Shown here: positions 1 to 7,434 of the stretch, one piece after another
How positions within the stretch are numbered: the stretch's first letter is position 1
How the letters are laid out: every line of letters begins with the position of its first letter
DNA from: a bacterium
GTDB taxonomy: Bacteria > Actinomycetota > Acidimicrobiia > Acidimicrobiales > CATQHL01
Reading direction: 5' to 3'
DNA length: 64,000 bases
Assembly: GCA_026708055.1 (NCBI GenBank)
Contig: JAPOVS010000027.1
Coordinates: forward strand, 62,001 to 126,000
Program-made: the position numbers and the translations under genes
The notes under the pieces: model-generated
Seen by the model: the letters and a program-made list of their open reading frames with translations, nothing else
Databases searched by the model: none
Told to the model about the DNA's origin: nothing

Positions 1-977
1 GGGTGCCAGCGCAGTAGTCGGGCGCTGTGGCGGAACCGTCCCGCCAGGACGGCGTCGTATGCCACCTCCGCCACGGGGGCGCCCAGCAATGGCACCCAGG
101 CGTCGACGCCCGACCGCCAGCGGTTCGGAGCACCGGGCAGGCGCCCCTCGGCGCCCTCGACCGTCCAGGGATGTGTCACCGCGTCGTCGATTCGATGCCC
201 GGCCAGCAGTCCGGCCAGTTCGGCACGCCCGTCCGCCGTGAAGCCCGACGCCGCGCCCACGTAATGCAGGACCTCCCGGGAGTCGTGCAACCCCAGCAGC
301 AGCGAACCCACCCCGTCGCCGCTGCGGTGCATGCGGTAGCCGGCCACCACGCAGTCGGCGGTGTGACGGTGCTTGATCTTGAACTGGGCGCGCTTCCCGC
401 ACTCGTAGGTGCCTCCGGCGGGTTTGGCGACGACGCCGTCCAGCCCGGCTCCCTCGAACCGCTCGAACCAGGCGGTGGCGAGCGAACGGTCGGTGGTGGC
501 GGGTGTCAGATGCACCGGCGGGCCGAACCCTGCTGCGACATCGGCGAGGGTTCGGCGGCGCTCGCTGAACGGTCGGCCGGTGAGATCGCGATCGCCGAGT
601 GCCAGGATGTCGAAGGCCACGAAACGCGCCGGCGTCTCGGCCGCCAGCCGGGCGATCCGGCTCGCGGCCGGGTGGATGCGAGCGCTGAGGGCGGCGAAGT
701 CCAGCCCGCCACCGGGCCCCACGATGACCAGTTCGCCGTCCAACACGCAGCGCTGAGGCAGGCGCGCCCTCAGCGGGCCCAGCAGCTCGGGGAAGTAGCG
801 GGTCAGAGGCCGTTCGTTGCGGCTGCCGATCGCCAGGTCGTCGCCGTCGCGGAACACAACGGCACGGAAGCCGTCCCACTTGGGCTCGAACCACATCTCG
901 TCCGCTGCGGCGACGGGGAGCGACTCGGCGGCCCGCGCCAGCATCGGAGCCACGGGCGGCATGACCGGCAGGTGCAC
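1..977 (-). CDS. ligC: ATP-dependent DNA ligase, LigC type (C-terminus cut by window edge)
   Basis: Seals nicked DNA using ATP through a ligase-adenylate; a non-replicative, repair-type ligase in actinobacteria. The GTG start at 977 gives VHLPVMPPVAPMLA, matching the N-terminus of mycobacterial LigC as I remember it. Nucleotidyltransferase motifs follow in order: EPKWDGFRA (nucleophile near K33), GSRNERPLTRYFPEL, VLDGELVIV, GAGLDGVVAKP and QFKIKH, then the OB-fold region. About 325 codons are visible, so only the last residues are missing. A TACCGT hexamer ends 7 nt before the GTG, favouring this start over an ATG at 962. No Ku or LigD polymerase gene is nearby. Confidence 0.9.
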   Translation of the reverse strand, partial: MHLPVMPPVAPMLARAAESLPVAAADEMWFEPKWDGFRAVVFRDGDDLAIGSRNERPLTRYFPELLGPLRARLPQRCVLDGELVIVGPGGGLDFAALSARIHPAASRIARLAAETPARFVAFDILALGDRDLTGRPFSERRRTLADVAAGFGPPVHLTPATTDRSLATAWFERFEGAGLDGVVAKPAGGTYECGKRAQFKIKHRHTADCVVAGYRMHRSGDGVGSLLLGLHDSREVLHYVGAASGFTADGRAELAGLLAGHRIDDAVTHPWTVEGAEGRLPGAPNRWRSGVDAWVPLLGAPVAEVAYDAVLAGRFRHSARLLRWH

Positions 978-984
978 GGTTCGT

Positions 985-990
985 ACGGTA
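985..990 (-). promoter_or_regulatory. -10 element for leaderless ligC
   Basis: TACCGT (TANNNT) read on the minus strand, 7 nt before the GTG start of ligC, with no Shine-Dalgarno between. This places the transcription start at or next to the start codon. No convincing -35 box was found. Confidence 0.45.
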
Positions 991-1084
991 GGCCGCGGCC
1001 GGCCCGGTCGGTGGTGTCCCGGACGACTGCCGAGGATTTCTATCGATCGTCGCGCCGCCGTCGGCCGGCGCGCCCGGTCATCCC

Positions 1085-1969
1085 TCAGCCGAGCGCCACG
1101 AGAACCAGCCCGGCGGTCGCCACCGCCATTCCCAACACCTGGACGCGGCTGATGTGCTCGTGCAGGAAGAGCCACGCCGGGATCACGGTGAAGGCGGGTG
1201 ACAGGGCCGTGATCGGGCCGACGATGGACAGCAGGCCCAGCGAGAGGGCTTCGAGCAGCAGAGCGTGTGCCAGCAGGAGCAGAACCCCGCTCGCCACCAC
1301 CGGTACGACGGTGCTGCGCCGCGGTAGCCGGGGACGTGGGGCACCGGCTCGCCGCCAGACCACCAGCAGGGCGGCCAGGCTGAGGGCCAGGGCGGCGGCG
1401 CGGACGACGAGCAGGGGCGCAAAGCCGGCGGCGTCCCCGATCTCGCCGATGGTGGTCTGGAACGTGGCGAGCGACGCACCGGCGGCCAGCGACAGGCCCA
1501 GCTCGCCGCCCAGCCCGATCCGCCGCCCGGGCTCGTTCGGCGGAGCGGTCGCGTGGCCGGCTTTGGGCGGTCGCGAGATGAGCACCACGGCCACGATCGC
1601 CAACGCCACACCCGCCAGGGAGAGCGAGGACGGGCGCTCACCGCGCACCAGTCCCACGACGAACGTCAAGATCGCGATGGCGGAAGCGGTCACCGGTGCG
1701 ACCACCGCAATGCGGCCGAACGTGAACCCCGTGTACATGAAGCCCACCCCGAGCGTCAGCGCTCCCCCGGCCAGGAGCGCCAGGAGGATCTCGCGGGTGC
1801 TGCCGACCGACCGCCAAGTGGCCAGCAGGTAGATCCCCATGATCACCCCGCCGACCAGCTGGGCACCGACGACGGTGCGCACCGGACCGGTGCGCCTGCC
1901 CGCCATACCGCCGAAGAAGTCCGCCAGCCCGAGGCCGCCGGCCACGCCGATGCCCAGAATGACGTCCAT
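1085..1969 (-). CDS. EamA/DMT-family permease, paralog 1
   Basis: 294-residue inner-membrane protein of the drug/metabolite transporter superfamily, with two EamA repeats of about five helices each. The N-terminus is MDVILGIGVAGGLGLADFFGG; a mid-protein segment GLVRGERPSSLSLAGV separates the halves. The substrate cannot be read from sequence. It is one of three paralogs on this strand (1085, 2997, 3957) and shares with paralog 2 a promoter-like TAGTCT lying exactly 42 nt before the start codon. A deleted fourth copy lies at 2077-2128. The ends LVALG and VLLALG of paralogs 1 and 2 are nearly the same, supporting tandem duplication. Confidence 0.85.
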   Translation of the reverse strand: MDVILGIGVAGGLGLADFFGGMAGRRTGPVRTVVGAQLVGGVIMGIYLLATWRSVGSTREILLALLAGGALTLGVGFMYTGFTFGRIAVVAPVTASAIAILTFVVGLVRGERPSSLSLAGVALAIVAVVLISRPPKAGHATAPPNEPGRRIGLGGELGLSLAAGASLATFQTTIGEIGDAAGFAPLLVVRAAALALSLAALLVVWRRAGAPRPRLPRRSTVVPVVASGVLLLLAHALLLEALSLGLLSIVGPITALSPAFTVIPAWLFLHEHISRVQVLGMAVATAGLVLVALG

Positions 1970-2011
1970 GACTCAGAGACTCGGCGGGGTCGTTCCGGAA
2001 ATCACTCGGCA

Positions 2012-2017
2012 AGACTA
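2012..2017 (-). promoter_or_regulatory. -10-like TAGTCT shared by EamA paralogs
   Basis: TAGTCT on the minus strand with exactly 42 nt to the ATG at 1969. TAGCCT at 2171-2176 (before the EamA fossil) and TAGTCT at 3921-3926 (before paralog 2) stand at the same 42-nt distance, and the bases after the hexamer (YGCC) are also shared. I infer a duplicated promoter; no strong -35 box was seen. Confidence 0.45.
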
Positions 2018-2076
2018 GTGCGGCGCCCGGAGCGGGTTGCCCGGCCGAGGGGCCGTCGGATTCCCGCCGGTCGTCC

Positions 2077-2128
2077 TCAGCCGAGCGCCACGAGCACGAG
2101 CCACGCCGACGCCGAGCAGGACGTCCAT
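2077..2128 (-). pseudogene. Fossil of a fourth EamA gene: 5' and 3' ends joined by internal deletion
   Basis: Minus strand: ATG at 2128 begins MDVLLGVGVA, like paralog 1 (MDVILGIGVA). After about 28 nt the sequence jumps to a copy of the end of an EamA gene, LVLVALG-stop, in a different frame, ending at TGA 2077-2079. The last 20 or so nt before the stop are nearly identical to the 3' end of paralog 1 at 1085. The expected ~830 bp between are gone. The upstream TAGCCT at 42 nt from this ATG matches the spacing of the intact paralogs, so the promoter survives. Confidence 0.75.
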
Positions 2129-2170
2129 TCCTCAGGCAGGGAACTGCTCGCCGGCCATGGGCATCCGGCG

Positions 2171-2176
2171 AGGCTA
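2171..2176 (-). promoter_or_regulatory. Relict promoter hexamer of the EamA fossil
   Basis: TAGCCT on the minus strand, 42 nt before the fossil ATG at 2128, the same geometry as before the intact paralogs at 1969 and 3878. Confidence 0.4.
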
Positions 2177-2191
2177 GTCCCACCGCAGCGC

Positions 2192-2197
2192 TACGTT
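2192..2197 (+). promoter_or_regulatory. -10 element for leaderless fluC1
   Basis: TACGTT ends 7 nt before the ATG at 2205, with no Shine-Dalgarno. A leaderless start leaves no room for a fluoride riboswitch, and I did not see one. Confidence 0.4.
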
Positions 2198-2204
2198 CGG
2201 ATCG

Positions 2205-2594
2205 ATGAATCCTCGGTTCCTGCTGCCGATCGCCCTTGGTGGCATCGCCGGTGCCGCGGCGCGCTGGTGGGTGCACAGCCTCTGGCCGGACAGCTCCGAG
2301 TGGTGGGCGACGCTCATCGTCAACGTGGCGGGCAGCGCGGTTCTGGGGTGGCTCGTGGCCACTGAGTTGCACGGACGGCGGGCCGCCGCTGCGATCGTCG
2401 GCTCAGGCTTCTGCGGCAGTTTCACGACGTTCTCGGCCTTCAGCCTGATCGTGGCCAGATACCTCGAGTCGGGGCGTCCGGGCGCCGGACTGCTCTATAC
2501 CGCAGCGACTCTCGGCCCGGCGATTGCGGCGGCGGTCCTGGCCGGGTGGGCGCGTCGCCGATGGCGCGGCCCCGATCGGGGGGCGGCGACGTGA
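2205..2594 (+). CDS. crcB1: Fluoride channel FluC/CrcB, subunit 1
   Basis: 129-residue membrane protein of the Fluc/CrcB family, which lets fluoride leave the cytoplasm. Visible family motifs are GGIAGAAARWW near the N-terminus, TLIVNVAGSAVLGW in helix 2 and GFCGSFTTFSAFS, the broken helix with the phenylalanine/threonine track of the pore. Four helices are expected. The stop TGA overlaps the GTG start of the next gene (GTGA), so the two are translationally coupled. Side-by-side unequal copies fit the paired, probably heteromeric, channels known from Gram-positive bacteria. Confidence 0.92.
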   Translation: MNPRFLLPIALGGIAGAAARWWVHSLWPDSSEWWATLIVNVAGSAVLGWLVATELHGRRAAAAIVGSGFCGSFTTFSAFSLIVARYLESGRPGAGLLYTAATLGPAIAAAVLAGWARRRWRGPDRGAAT

Positions 2595-2923
2595 CCGCGA
2601 TCGGCTTCGTGGCGATCGCCGCGGCGGCGACCCTGCTGCGCGTGGAGGCCTCGAGGCGCCTCAACCTCGAAAAGTTCCCTTACGGCACGCTGGCGGTCAA
2701 CCTGATCGGCTCGTTCGCTCTCGGACTGCTGGCCGGAGGCGGCGCCGTCGCGACGGTGATCCTGGCCAGCGGTGCACTCGGCTCGCTCACGACATTCTCG
2801 ACCATGGCGGTGGAGACCATCGAGCTGTGGCGTCGTCATCGCCGGCGGGCGGCAGGCTATGCGGCCGCCTCGCTGGTCGGCGGCGTGGCCGCGGCCTACC
2901 TCGGCGTCCTGGCGGTCAGCTGA
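2591..2923 (+). CDS. crcB2: Fluoride channel FluC/CrcB, subunit 2
   Basis: 110-residue partner of crcB1. The GTG at 2591 overlaps the upstream TGA by 4 nt; longer upstream starts would read through the crcB1 end and give a non-family N-terminus. Motifs: FPYGTLAVNLIGSFALG and SGALGSLTTFST. The GGxxGAxxR motif is degenerate here (LLRVEASRRL), so this subunit may depend on crcB1 for function, as suggested for other paired channels. That dependence is inference. Confidence 0.88.
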   Translation: MTAIGFVAIAAAATLLRVEASRRLNLEKFPYGTLAVNLIGSFALGLLAGGGAVATVILASGALGSLTTFSTMAVETIELWRRHRRRAAGYAAASLVGGVAAAYLGVLAVS

Positions 2924-2996
2924 GCGCCCCGGTGAGGGTTCCGGGAGCGTGCGGCTGCCGCTCGCCCGCTGCCGGCCCGGTACTCGGTGGCCGCGG

Positions 2997-3878
2997 CTAG
3001 CCGAGTGCCAGCAGGACAAGCCCGCCGATGATGACGACCATGCCGGCTGTCTGGAGGCGGCTGACGTGCTCACGCAGGAAGATGCGCGCCCCGAGCACGC
3101 TGAAGGCCGGCGTCAGCGAGGTGATCGGCCCCACGACCGAAAGGAATCCCCTGTTCAGGGCCTCGATCAGCAACGCGTGGGCGAGGATCAGCAGCGTTCC
3201 CGCCGCGCCGACCACCAGGGCCGCCCGTGGCCGTGGGGGTTTCGCCGTTCCGGTGTGGGGCCTCCTGCCGAGCGCGGCGAGGGCCACCAGCCCCAGGACA
3301 CCGCCGACCGCGCGCGCGATGAGAAGCGGCGCGGGTCCGTCCTCCACCCCGATCTCCAGCAGCAGGATCTGGAACACCACGAAGCCGCCGCCCGCACACA
3401 TCGACAGGGCCAACTCGCCGGCGAGCCCCAAACGCCGCTCGGAGTCTCTGCGGTCGAACGGGCGGGGTGTCCGGGTCGGGCGGGACACCAGCACGACCGC
3501 CGGGATGATGAGGATCGCGCCGGCCAGCGCCAGCGTCGACGGGCGCTCGCCGCGCAGCAACCCGACGGCGAAGGTCAGCCCGGCGATGGCGGCGAAGGAG
3601 ACCGGCGACATGATCGACAGGCGCCCCCAGGAGATTCCCGCGTAGAAGCAGAGGGCGCTGAAGGCCAGGATCAGACCTCCCAGCGCCGACAGGAGCATCT
3701 CGCGGGCGCCGCCAAGGGACTGCATCGTGGCCAGCAGGTAGATGCCGATGAGCACCGTGCCTGTGAGATAGATGCCTGTCGTGGTGCGCAGCGGTCCCAG
3801 GCGCCGCCCGGCGACGCCACCGATCACGTCGGAGACCCCCAGGCTCACCGCCACCGCCAGCCCGAGGACGACCTCCAA
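2997..3878 (-). CDS. EamA/DMT-family permease, paralog 2
   Basis: 293 residues with the two-repeat EamA fold; N-terminus MEVVLGLAVAVSLGVSDVIGG, middle GLLRGERPSTLALAGA, end GLVLLALG. It is closely similar in layout to paralog 1. The start is TTG at 3878 by alignment with that paralog. The promoter-like TAGTCT at 3921-3926 is 42 nt upstream, as in paralog 1. Substrate unknown. The fluC pair lies between paralogs 1 and 2 on the opposite strand. Confidence 0.84.
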   Translation of the reverse strand: MEVVLGLAVAVSLGVSDVIGGVAGRRLGPLRTTTGIYLTGTVLIGIYLLATMQSLGGAREMLLSALGGLILAFSALCFYAGISWGRLSIMSPVSFAAIAGLTFAVGLLRGERPSTLALAGAILIIPAVVLVSRPTRTPRPFDRRDSERRLGLAGELALSMCAGGGFVVFQILLLEIGVEDGPAPLLIARAVGGVLGLVALAALGRRPHTGTAKPPRPRAALVVGAAGTLLILAHALLIEALNRGFLSVVGPITSLTPAFSVLGARIFLREHVSRLQTAGMVVIIGGLVLLALG

Positions 3879-3920
3879 TACTCACCCGCCCCGCGGGGCC
3901 GACCGGTGGCGCATCGGGCG

Positions 3921-3926
3921 AGACTA
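3921..3926 (-). promoter_or_regulatory. -10-like TAGTCT of EamA paralog 2
   Basis: Minus-strand TAGTCT followed by CGCC, 42 nt before the TTG at 3878; same spacing as at 2012-2017 and 2171-2176. Confidence 0.45.
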
Positions 3927-3956
3927 CCCAGCGCCGGGCGCAGCGGCCTGACGCCC

Positions 3957-4844
3957 TCAGTCCAGGCCGATGAGCACGAGCCCGGCGGCGGCCAGGCCGA
4001 ACCCGACGATCTGGCCCCGGTTCATGCGGTCGCGCAGGATCAGGCGCGCCCACAGCACCGTCGCCGCCGGGAAGAGCGCCGCGACCGGGGCCACCAGGCT
4101 CACGAGTCCCTGGCGGAACGCCTCGATCAGCAGGCACGTCCCCAGCGTGTCGAGCAGGGCGTAGGTGGCGACGAGGCGGGCGTCTCCGGCCGTGAGCCGC
4201 GCCGGGCGCCCGTCACTGCGAACCCGCGAGAGGACGAACATCCCGGCCAGGACGCCCGCCGTCAGGCGCGAGGTGGCGACGGGCCACATCCCGGCGTCGT
4301 CGCTCGGGGCCGCGAAGAAGATCTGCGTGACGCCCAGCGTCAGCCCTGCGCCGACGGCCAGGACCATCTCCTGGGAGCGGCCGGCGACGATGCGGCGAGC
4401 GTGGGCCGGCGACGCGCGGACATCTGCCTCGTGGTGCTCGGCGACCCGGGCGATCAGGACGACGGCCGCGATGGCCAGCACCACGCCGATCACGGCAAGG
4501 GCTCCCGGGCGCTCGCCGATGATGAACCCGTAGGCCACGCCCACCGCCGCGCCGACCGCGGCCGCTGTCGGCGCCACCACCGACATGCGTCCGACCGCCA
4601 AGCCCCGCACCAGGCAGCAGATGCCCACCACCAGCCCGAGACCGGCGAAGACACCCAACCACTGATCCCATACCGGTGGGAGGGTCCGGTCGGTGATGGC
4701 GAGGAAGATCCCCAGCGCCACGAGGCCCCAGAGTTGTGACAGCGTCACGACCACCGACGTGCGCATGCGGCGTGCCGCCAGGCCGCTCAGGAAGTCTGCG
4801 GAACCGATGCTCGCCGCCACCAGGACACCGAGCAGGAGGGCCAT
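3957..4844 (-). CDS. EamA/DMT-family permease, paralog 3
   Basis: 295-residue membrane protein starting MALLLGVLVAASIGSADFLSG at ATG 4844; an open frame continues upstream but with a composition unlike a membrane protein. It has two EamA halves with GFIIGERPGALAVIGV between them and ends GLVLIGLD. It is more diverged from paralogs 1 and 2 and lacks their 42-nt promoter arrangement. Substrate unknown; the family exports metabolites or amino acids. Confidence 0.83.
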   Translation of the reverse strand: MALLLGVLVAASIGSADFLSGLAARRMRTSVVVTLSQLWGLVALGIFLAITDRTLPPVWDQWLGVFAGLGLVVGICCLVRGLAVGRMSVVAPTAAAVGAAVGVAYGFIIGERPGALAVIGVVLAIAAVVLIARVAEHHEADVRASPAHARRIVAGRSQEMVLAVGAGLTLGVTQIFFAAPSDDAGMWPVATSRLTAGVLAGMFVLSRVRSDGRPARLTAGDARLVATYALLDTLGTCLLIEAFRQGLVSLVAPVAALFPAATVLWARLILRDRMNRGQIVGFGLAAAGLVLIGLD

Positions 4845-4902
4845 CGTGTCGGGAGGGCGGCGGGTGGGGCGCTGGCGGTTGCCGGAGCGTGGCTCTGACG
4901 GT

Positions 4903-5409
4903 TCAGTCGTCGCGGGCGGGCGGGCGGTAGAACGCCGCCAGCAGCAGTGCCGATGCCACGAGGCCACCCCCGAGGCTGATGACGAGCCCCACCCAACCGT
5001 CGAGCACCTCCGCGATGCCGATGACGCTGTCCAGGGCGAGTTCACCCGGCCCGACCATGGCGATCACCACCGCCACCGTGGCCAGGACGGCGGTGTACTC
5101 CCAGCCGTCGTTCATCACGAAGAGTCCCTTGCCCCGGTGGGCCACCCAGAACGCCACGGCCATCAACCCGACGAAACCGGCGGCTGCCGGAGCCGTGAGA
5201 AATCCCGCGGCCAGCGCCAGTCCGGCGGCGATCTCGCCGCCGGCGGCCAGGATGGCGTGGCGCCGGCCGGGTCGCATGCCGATGCTCTCGAACCAGCGCG
5301 CCGTGCCGGCGATGCGCCCACCGCTGAAGAACTTGTTGTACCCGTGTGCGGCTAGCGTCACACCGACCACGACCCGCAAGAGCAGCAGTGCCCAATCGCC
5401 TACTTCCAC
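4903..5409 (-). CDS. DoxX-family membrane protein
   Basis: 168 residues, four predicted helices. The DoxX signature appears at the N-terminus (LLLLRVVVGVTLAAHGYNKFF) and continues with GTARWFESIGMRPG. Members are small quinone- or redox-associated membrane proteins, some linked to oxidative-stress complexes; the role here is not visible. GTG start at 5409 with a GGGAGG ribosome site just upstream. The thiolase gene is divergent across a 143-nt gap. Confidence 0.8.
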   Translation of the reverse strand: MEVGDWALLLLRVVVGVTLAAHGYNKFFSGGRIAGTARWFESIGMRPGRRHAILAAGGEIAAGLALAAGFLTAPAAAGFVGLMAVAFWVAHRGKGLFVMNDGWEYTAVLATVAVVIAMVGPGELALDSVIGIAEVLDGWVGLVISLGGGLVASALLLAAFYRPPARDD

Positions 5410-5552
5410 GGCCCTCCCGTCGAGTCACGCCGGACGCTGCGTGCACGGAGGACTCCGAGCGCCTGATCCGCATCCCGTGCGGTCGCTGATCCTAGTGCCG
5501 CCATCTCCGCGGGCCGGGTGGGGTCCCGCCGGGGATTCCCGGTCCGCCTGAC

Positions 5553-6671
5553 GTGCCCGAGGCGCTGATCCTGCGGGCACGGCGTAGCCCGTTCGGTGCC
5601 CGTCACGGCACCTTCGCCCATCGCCATCCCGCCGAACTGCTCGCCGAGGTGTTCGCCGCGGTGCTCGCCGAGAGCGGCGCGGACCCTGGCGCGGTCGACG
5701 AGGTGCTGGTGGGATGCGCCACCCCGGTGGGGGCGCAGGCGGCCAACGTGGCCACAGCCGCGGCGCGGGCGGCCGGAGGTCTGTCCGGGGTACCTGCCTC
5801 GGTGGTCAGCACCCAGGACACGTCGTCCCTCGTTGCCCTCATCCGGGCGGTCGACGCGGTGCGGTCGGGCCGCTGCGGGGTGGCGCTGGTGGGAGGGGTG
5901 GAACTGATGAGCACGGTGCCGGCCGGTGCCGACATGAGCCAGCGTGGCTTCGGTCTGCCGCTGTCCCCAACACCGGGCGAGGCACACCTGCCTCCCGGTC
6001 CGGCGGCGGAGCGGTGGGCGCAGCGGCTTGGCGTGGGAAGGGATCGGCTCGAGGAGGTTGGAAGGCGGACCCGCCGGCGCGCCCAGGAGGCGCAGGCCGC
6101 CGGTCGTCTGGCGGCCGAACTGCTACCCCTCACCGGCGGCGACGAGTTGCTTCGTGCCGGGGAAGCGGTGGACCGGCAGCGGCCCGAGGGGCTCTACAGC
6201 CGCGACGGACTCCTGACAGCGGCGACCGTTGCGCCCATGGCCGATGGCGCTGCTGCGGCCCTCGTGGCATCGCCGGCGGCGACTCGCCGGCTCGGCCTGG
6301 AACCGGTTGCCAGAGTGGCCGCGGCGGCGGCCGTGGGCGGCGATCCCACCGCCGGATGCGGATCGTCGCCCGAGGCGGCACGGCGCGCCACCGCGCTCGC
6401 CGGTGTCGGCGCCGCGGGCATCCGTCGCGTCGAGCTCGCCGAGCCGTTCGCCACCGACATCGTGCACTGGGAGATCAGCTGCGCCGGCTGGGCTGAGTTG
6501 CTGAATCCCGACGGCGGTTCTCTGGCGCTGGGCCACCCGCAGGGGGCCACGGGACTGGGACTCGTGGCACGTCTGGTGCGCGCCCTGGCGGCGCTGGACG
6601 GCGGCGGGCACGGCCTGGCGGCCTGCGACGCCGCCGACGGGCACGGGGTGGCCGTACTGTTGGAGGCATGA
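5553..6671 (+). CDS. Thiolase-fold protein lacking the nucleophilic cysteine
   Basis: 372 residues with the thiolase fold: RSPFGARHGTFA at the start, GGVELMS, NPDGGSLALGHPQGATG near the C-terminus (catalytic His kept) and a late Cys in AACDAADGHG. At the position of the acyl-accepting Cys (usually in a QCASG-like motif) the sequence is STQDTSSLVAL, so Asp replaces Cys. The NEAFA motif is AEPFA and the C-terminal glycine loop is altered. It belongs to the acetyl-CoA acetyltransferase family but is unlikely to perform classical thiolysis; it may bind CoA esters or partner another protein. GTG start. The 3' end overlaps the next gene by 4 nt (ATGA). Confidence 0.8.
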   Translation: MPEALILRARRSPFGARHGTFAHRHPAELLAEVFAAVLAESGADPGAVDEVLVGCATPVGAQAANVATAAARAAGGLSGVPASVVSTQDTSSLVALIRAVDAVRSGRCGVALVGGVELMSTVPAGADMSQRGFGLPLSPTPGEAHLPPGPAAERWAQRLGVGRDRLEEVGRRTRRRAQEAQAAGRLAAELLPLTGGDELLRAGEAVDRQRPEGLYSRDGLLTAATVAPMADGAAAALVASPAATRRLGLEPVARVAAAAAVGGDPTAGCGSSPEAARRATALAGVGAAGIRRVELAEPFATDIVHWEISCAGWAELLNPDGGSLALGHPQGATGLGLVARLVRALAALDGGGHGLAACDAADGHGVAVLLEA

Positions 6672-6991
6672 CCGCCGCCGGGATGGCCGCCGCCGTCGAC
6701 GTCACGGCCGTCGACGCCGTGCTGGCCAGTGCTGTGGGTACGGCCTTCAAGGCACTGGCCGCCGCCCTCGGAGGCCTGGCGATCCTCTGGTTGGGGATCG
6801 TGATTCTCCGCCTGCTGGCGCAGCCGCAGCCCGAGCCGCCTCCCCCGGGCGAGTTGCGCAAGGTGCGTCTCACCTACCGCTGCAGCTTGTGCGGGACCGA
6901 GGTCCGCATGACGATCGCGCCCATGGAGGATCCTGAGCCGCCCCGCCATTGCGGGGAGGAGATGTCGGTCATGGCGCCGATCGAGGACTGA
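6668..6991 (+). CDS. Small membrane-anchored zinc-ribbon protein
   Basis: 107 residues. An N-terminal hydrophobic helix (about residues 30-52, ALGGLAILWLGIVILRLLA), a short Pro-rich linker, then a ribbon-like module with YRCSLCGTEVRM and a second pair RHCGEEM, i.e. CxxC plus HC as possible zinc ligands. It is translationally coupled to the thiolase-like gene (ATGA overlap), which suggests a shared role, but no function is assigned. Conserved proteins of this shape occur near crgA in related actinobacteria as far as I recall. Confidence 0.7.
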   Translation: MTAAGMAAAVDVTAVDAVLASAVGTAFKALAAALGGLAILWLGIVILRLLAQPQPEPPPPGELRKVRLTYRCSLCGTEVRMTIAPMEDPEPPRHCGEEMSVMAPIED

Positions 6992-7132
6992 GGCGCCTAG
7001 CCGCAGCGTTTCCCACAAGTGTGGAAAAGCTTGGGGGGAAGTACGAGTATGTAGTTTGCGTCCCTTCCCGCCCCGGATGTGGGCCGCGCCGCGCTGGTTC
7101 GACCCGCTGGGACCGGTTGCGTCCCGGGACCG

Positions 7133-7399
7133 TCAGTGCAGTTGGGTTGCGGTGACCACCCCGCCGAGGATGAGCCCCAGGCCCGCCAGCAGCCACCAGT
7201 TGCTCGTGCCGCCCGGGATCAGCCCCAGGTAGTTGACGATGATGAGGATCGTCCCGGCGGCGAGCAGCGAGAACAGCAGGATCGGAACCCACATGGGGCT
7301 CACCTTGGCTTCGGGGGGCAGGAACTGCTCCCCCGCCGGCCGCGTTCCCTTGGGGGTCACCCTGCCCCCTTGAACCTTGCGCTTGGGAGGATTCGCCAT
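7133..7399 (-). CDS. crgA: Cell division protein CrgA
   Basis: 88 residues, two transmembrane helices (VPILLFSLLAAGTILIIVNYLG and LLAGLGLILGGVVTA) with the basic N-terminus MANPPKRKVQGGRVTPKGTR. CrgA is an actinobacterial divisome protein that interacts with FtsZ and peptidoglycan synthases at the septum. ATG at 7399 is chosen because TATCCT ends exactly 6 nt upstream (leaderless) and because the family begins at this point. It sits divergent to trpG/pabA in the order found near the mycobacterial replication origin. Confidence 0.93.
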   Translation of the reverse strand: MANPPKRKVQGGRVTPKGTRPAGEQFLPPEAKVSPMWVPILLFSLLAAGTILIIVNYLGLIPGGTSNWWLLAGLGLILGGVVTATQLH

Positions 7400-7405
7400 G
7401 CCCGC

Positions 7406-7411
7406 AGGATA
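7406..7411 (-). promoter_or_regulatory. -10 element for leaderless crgA
   Basis: TATCCT on the minus strand, 6 nt before the ATG at 7399. The divergent trpG -10 candidate lies only 10 nt away at 7421-7426. Confidence 0.55.
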
Positions 7412-7420
7412 GGCGGCCGG

Positions 7421-7426
7421 TACCCT
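7421..7426 (+). promoter_or_regulatory. -10 element for leaderless trpG/pabA
   Basis: TACCCT ends 8 nt before the GTG at 7435; no Shine-Dalgarno is present. Confidence 0.4.
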
Positions 7427-7434
7427 CAACACCC

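Noticed and set aside
2129-2204. Fluoride riboswitch before fluC1
   Set aside because: No crcB-motif pattern recognised, and the -10 lies 7 nt before the start codon.
2772-4739. Open frame of 655 codons on the plus strand
   Set aside because: It runs antisense to EamA paralogs 2 and 3, with His/Arg/Gln-rich composition and no domain.
7009-7028. DnaA-box-like pair (TTTCCCACA and TGTGGAAAA) near crgA
   Set aside because: Only two boxes, one imperfect; no dnaA, dnaN, cluster or AT-rich region, so no origin is claimed even though crgA lies near oriC in some actinobacteria.
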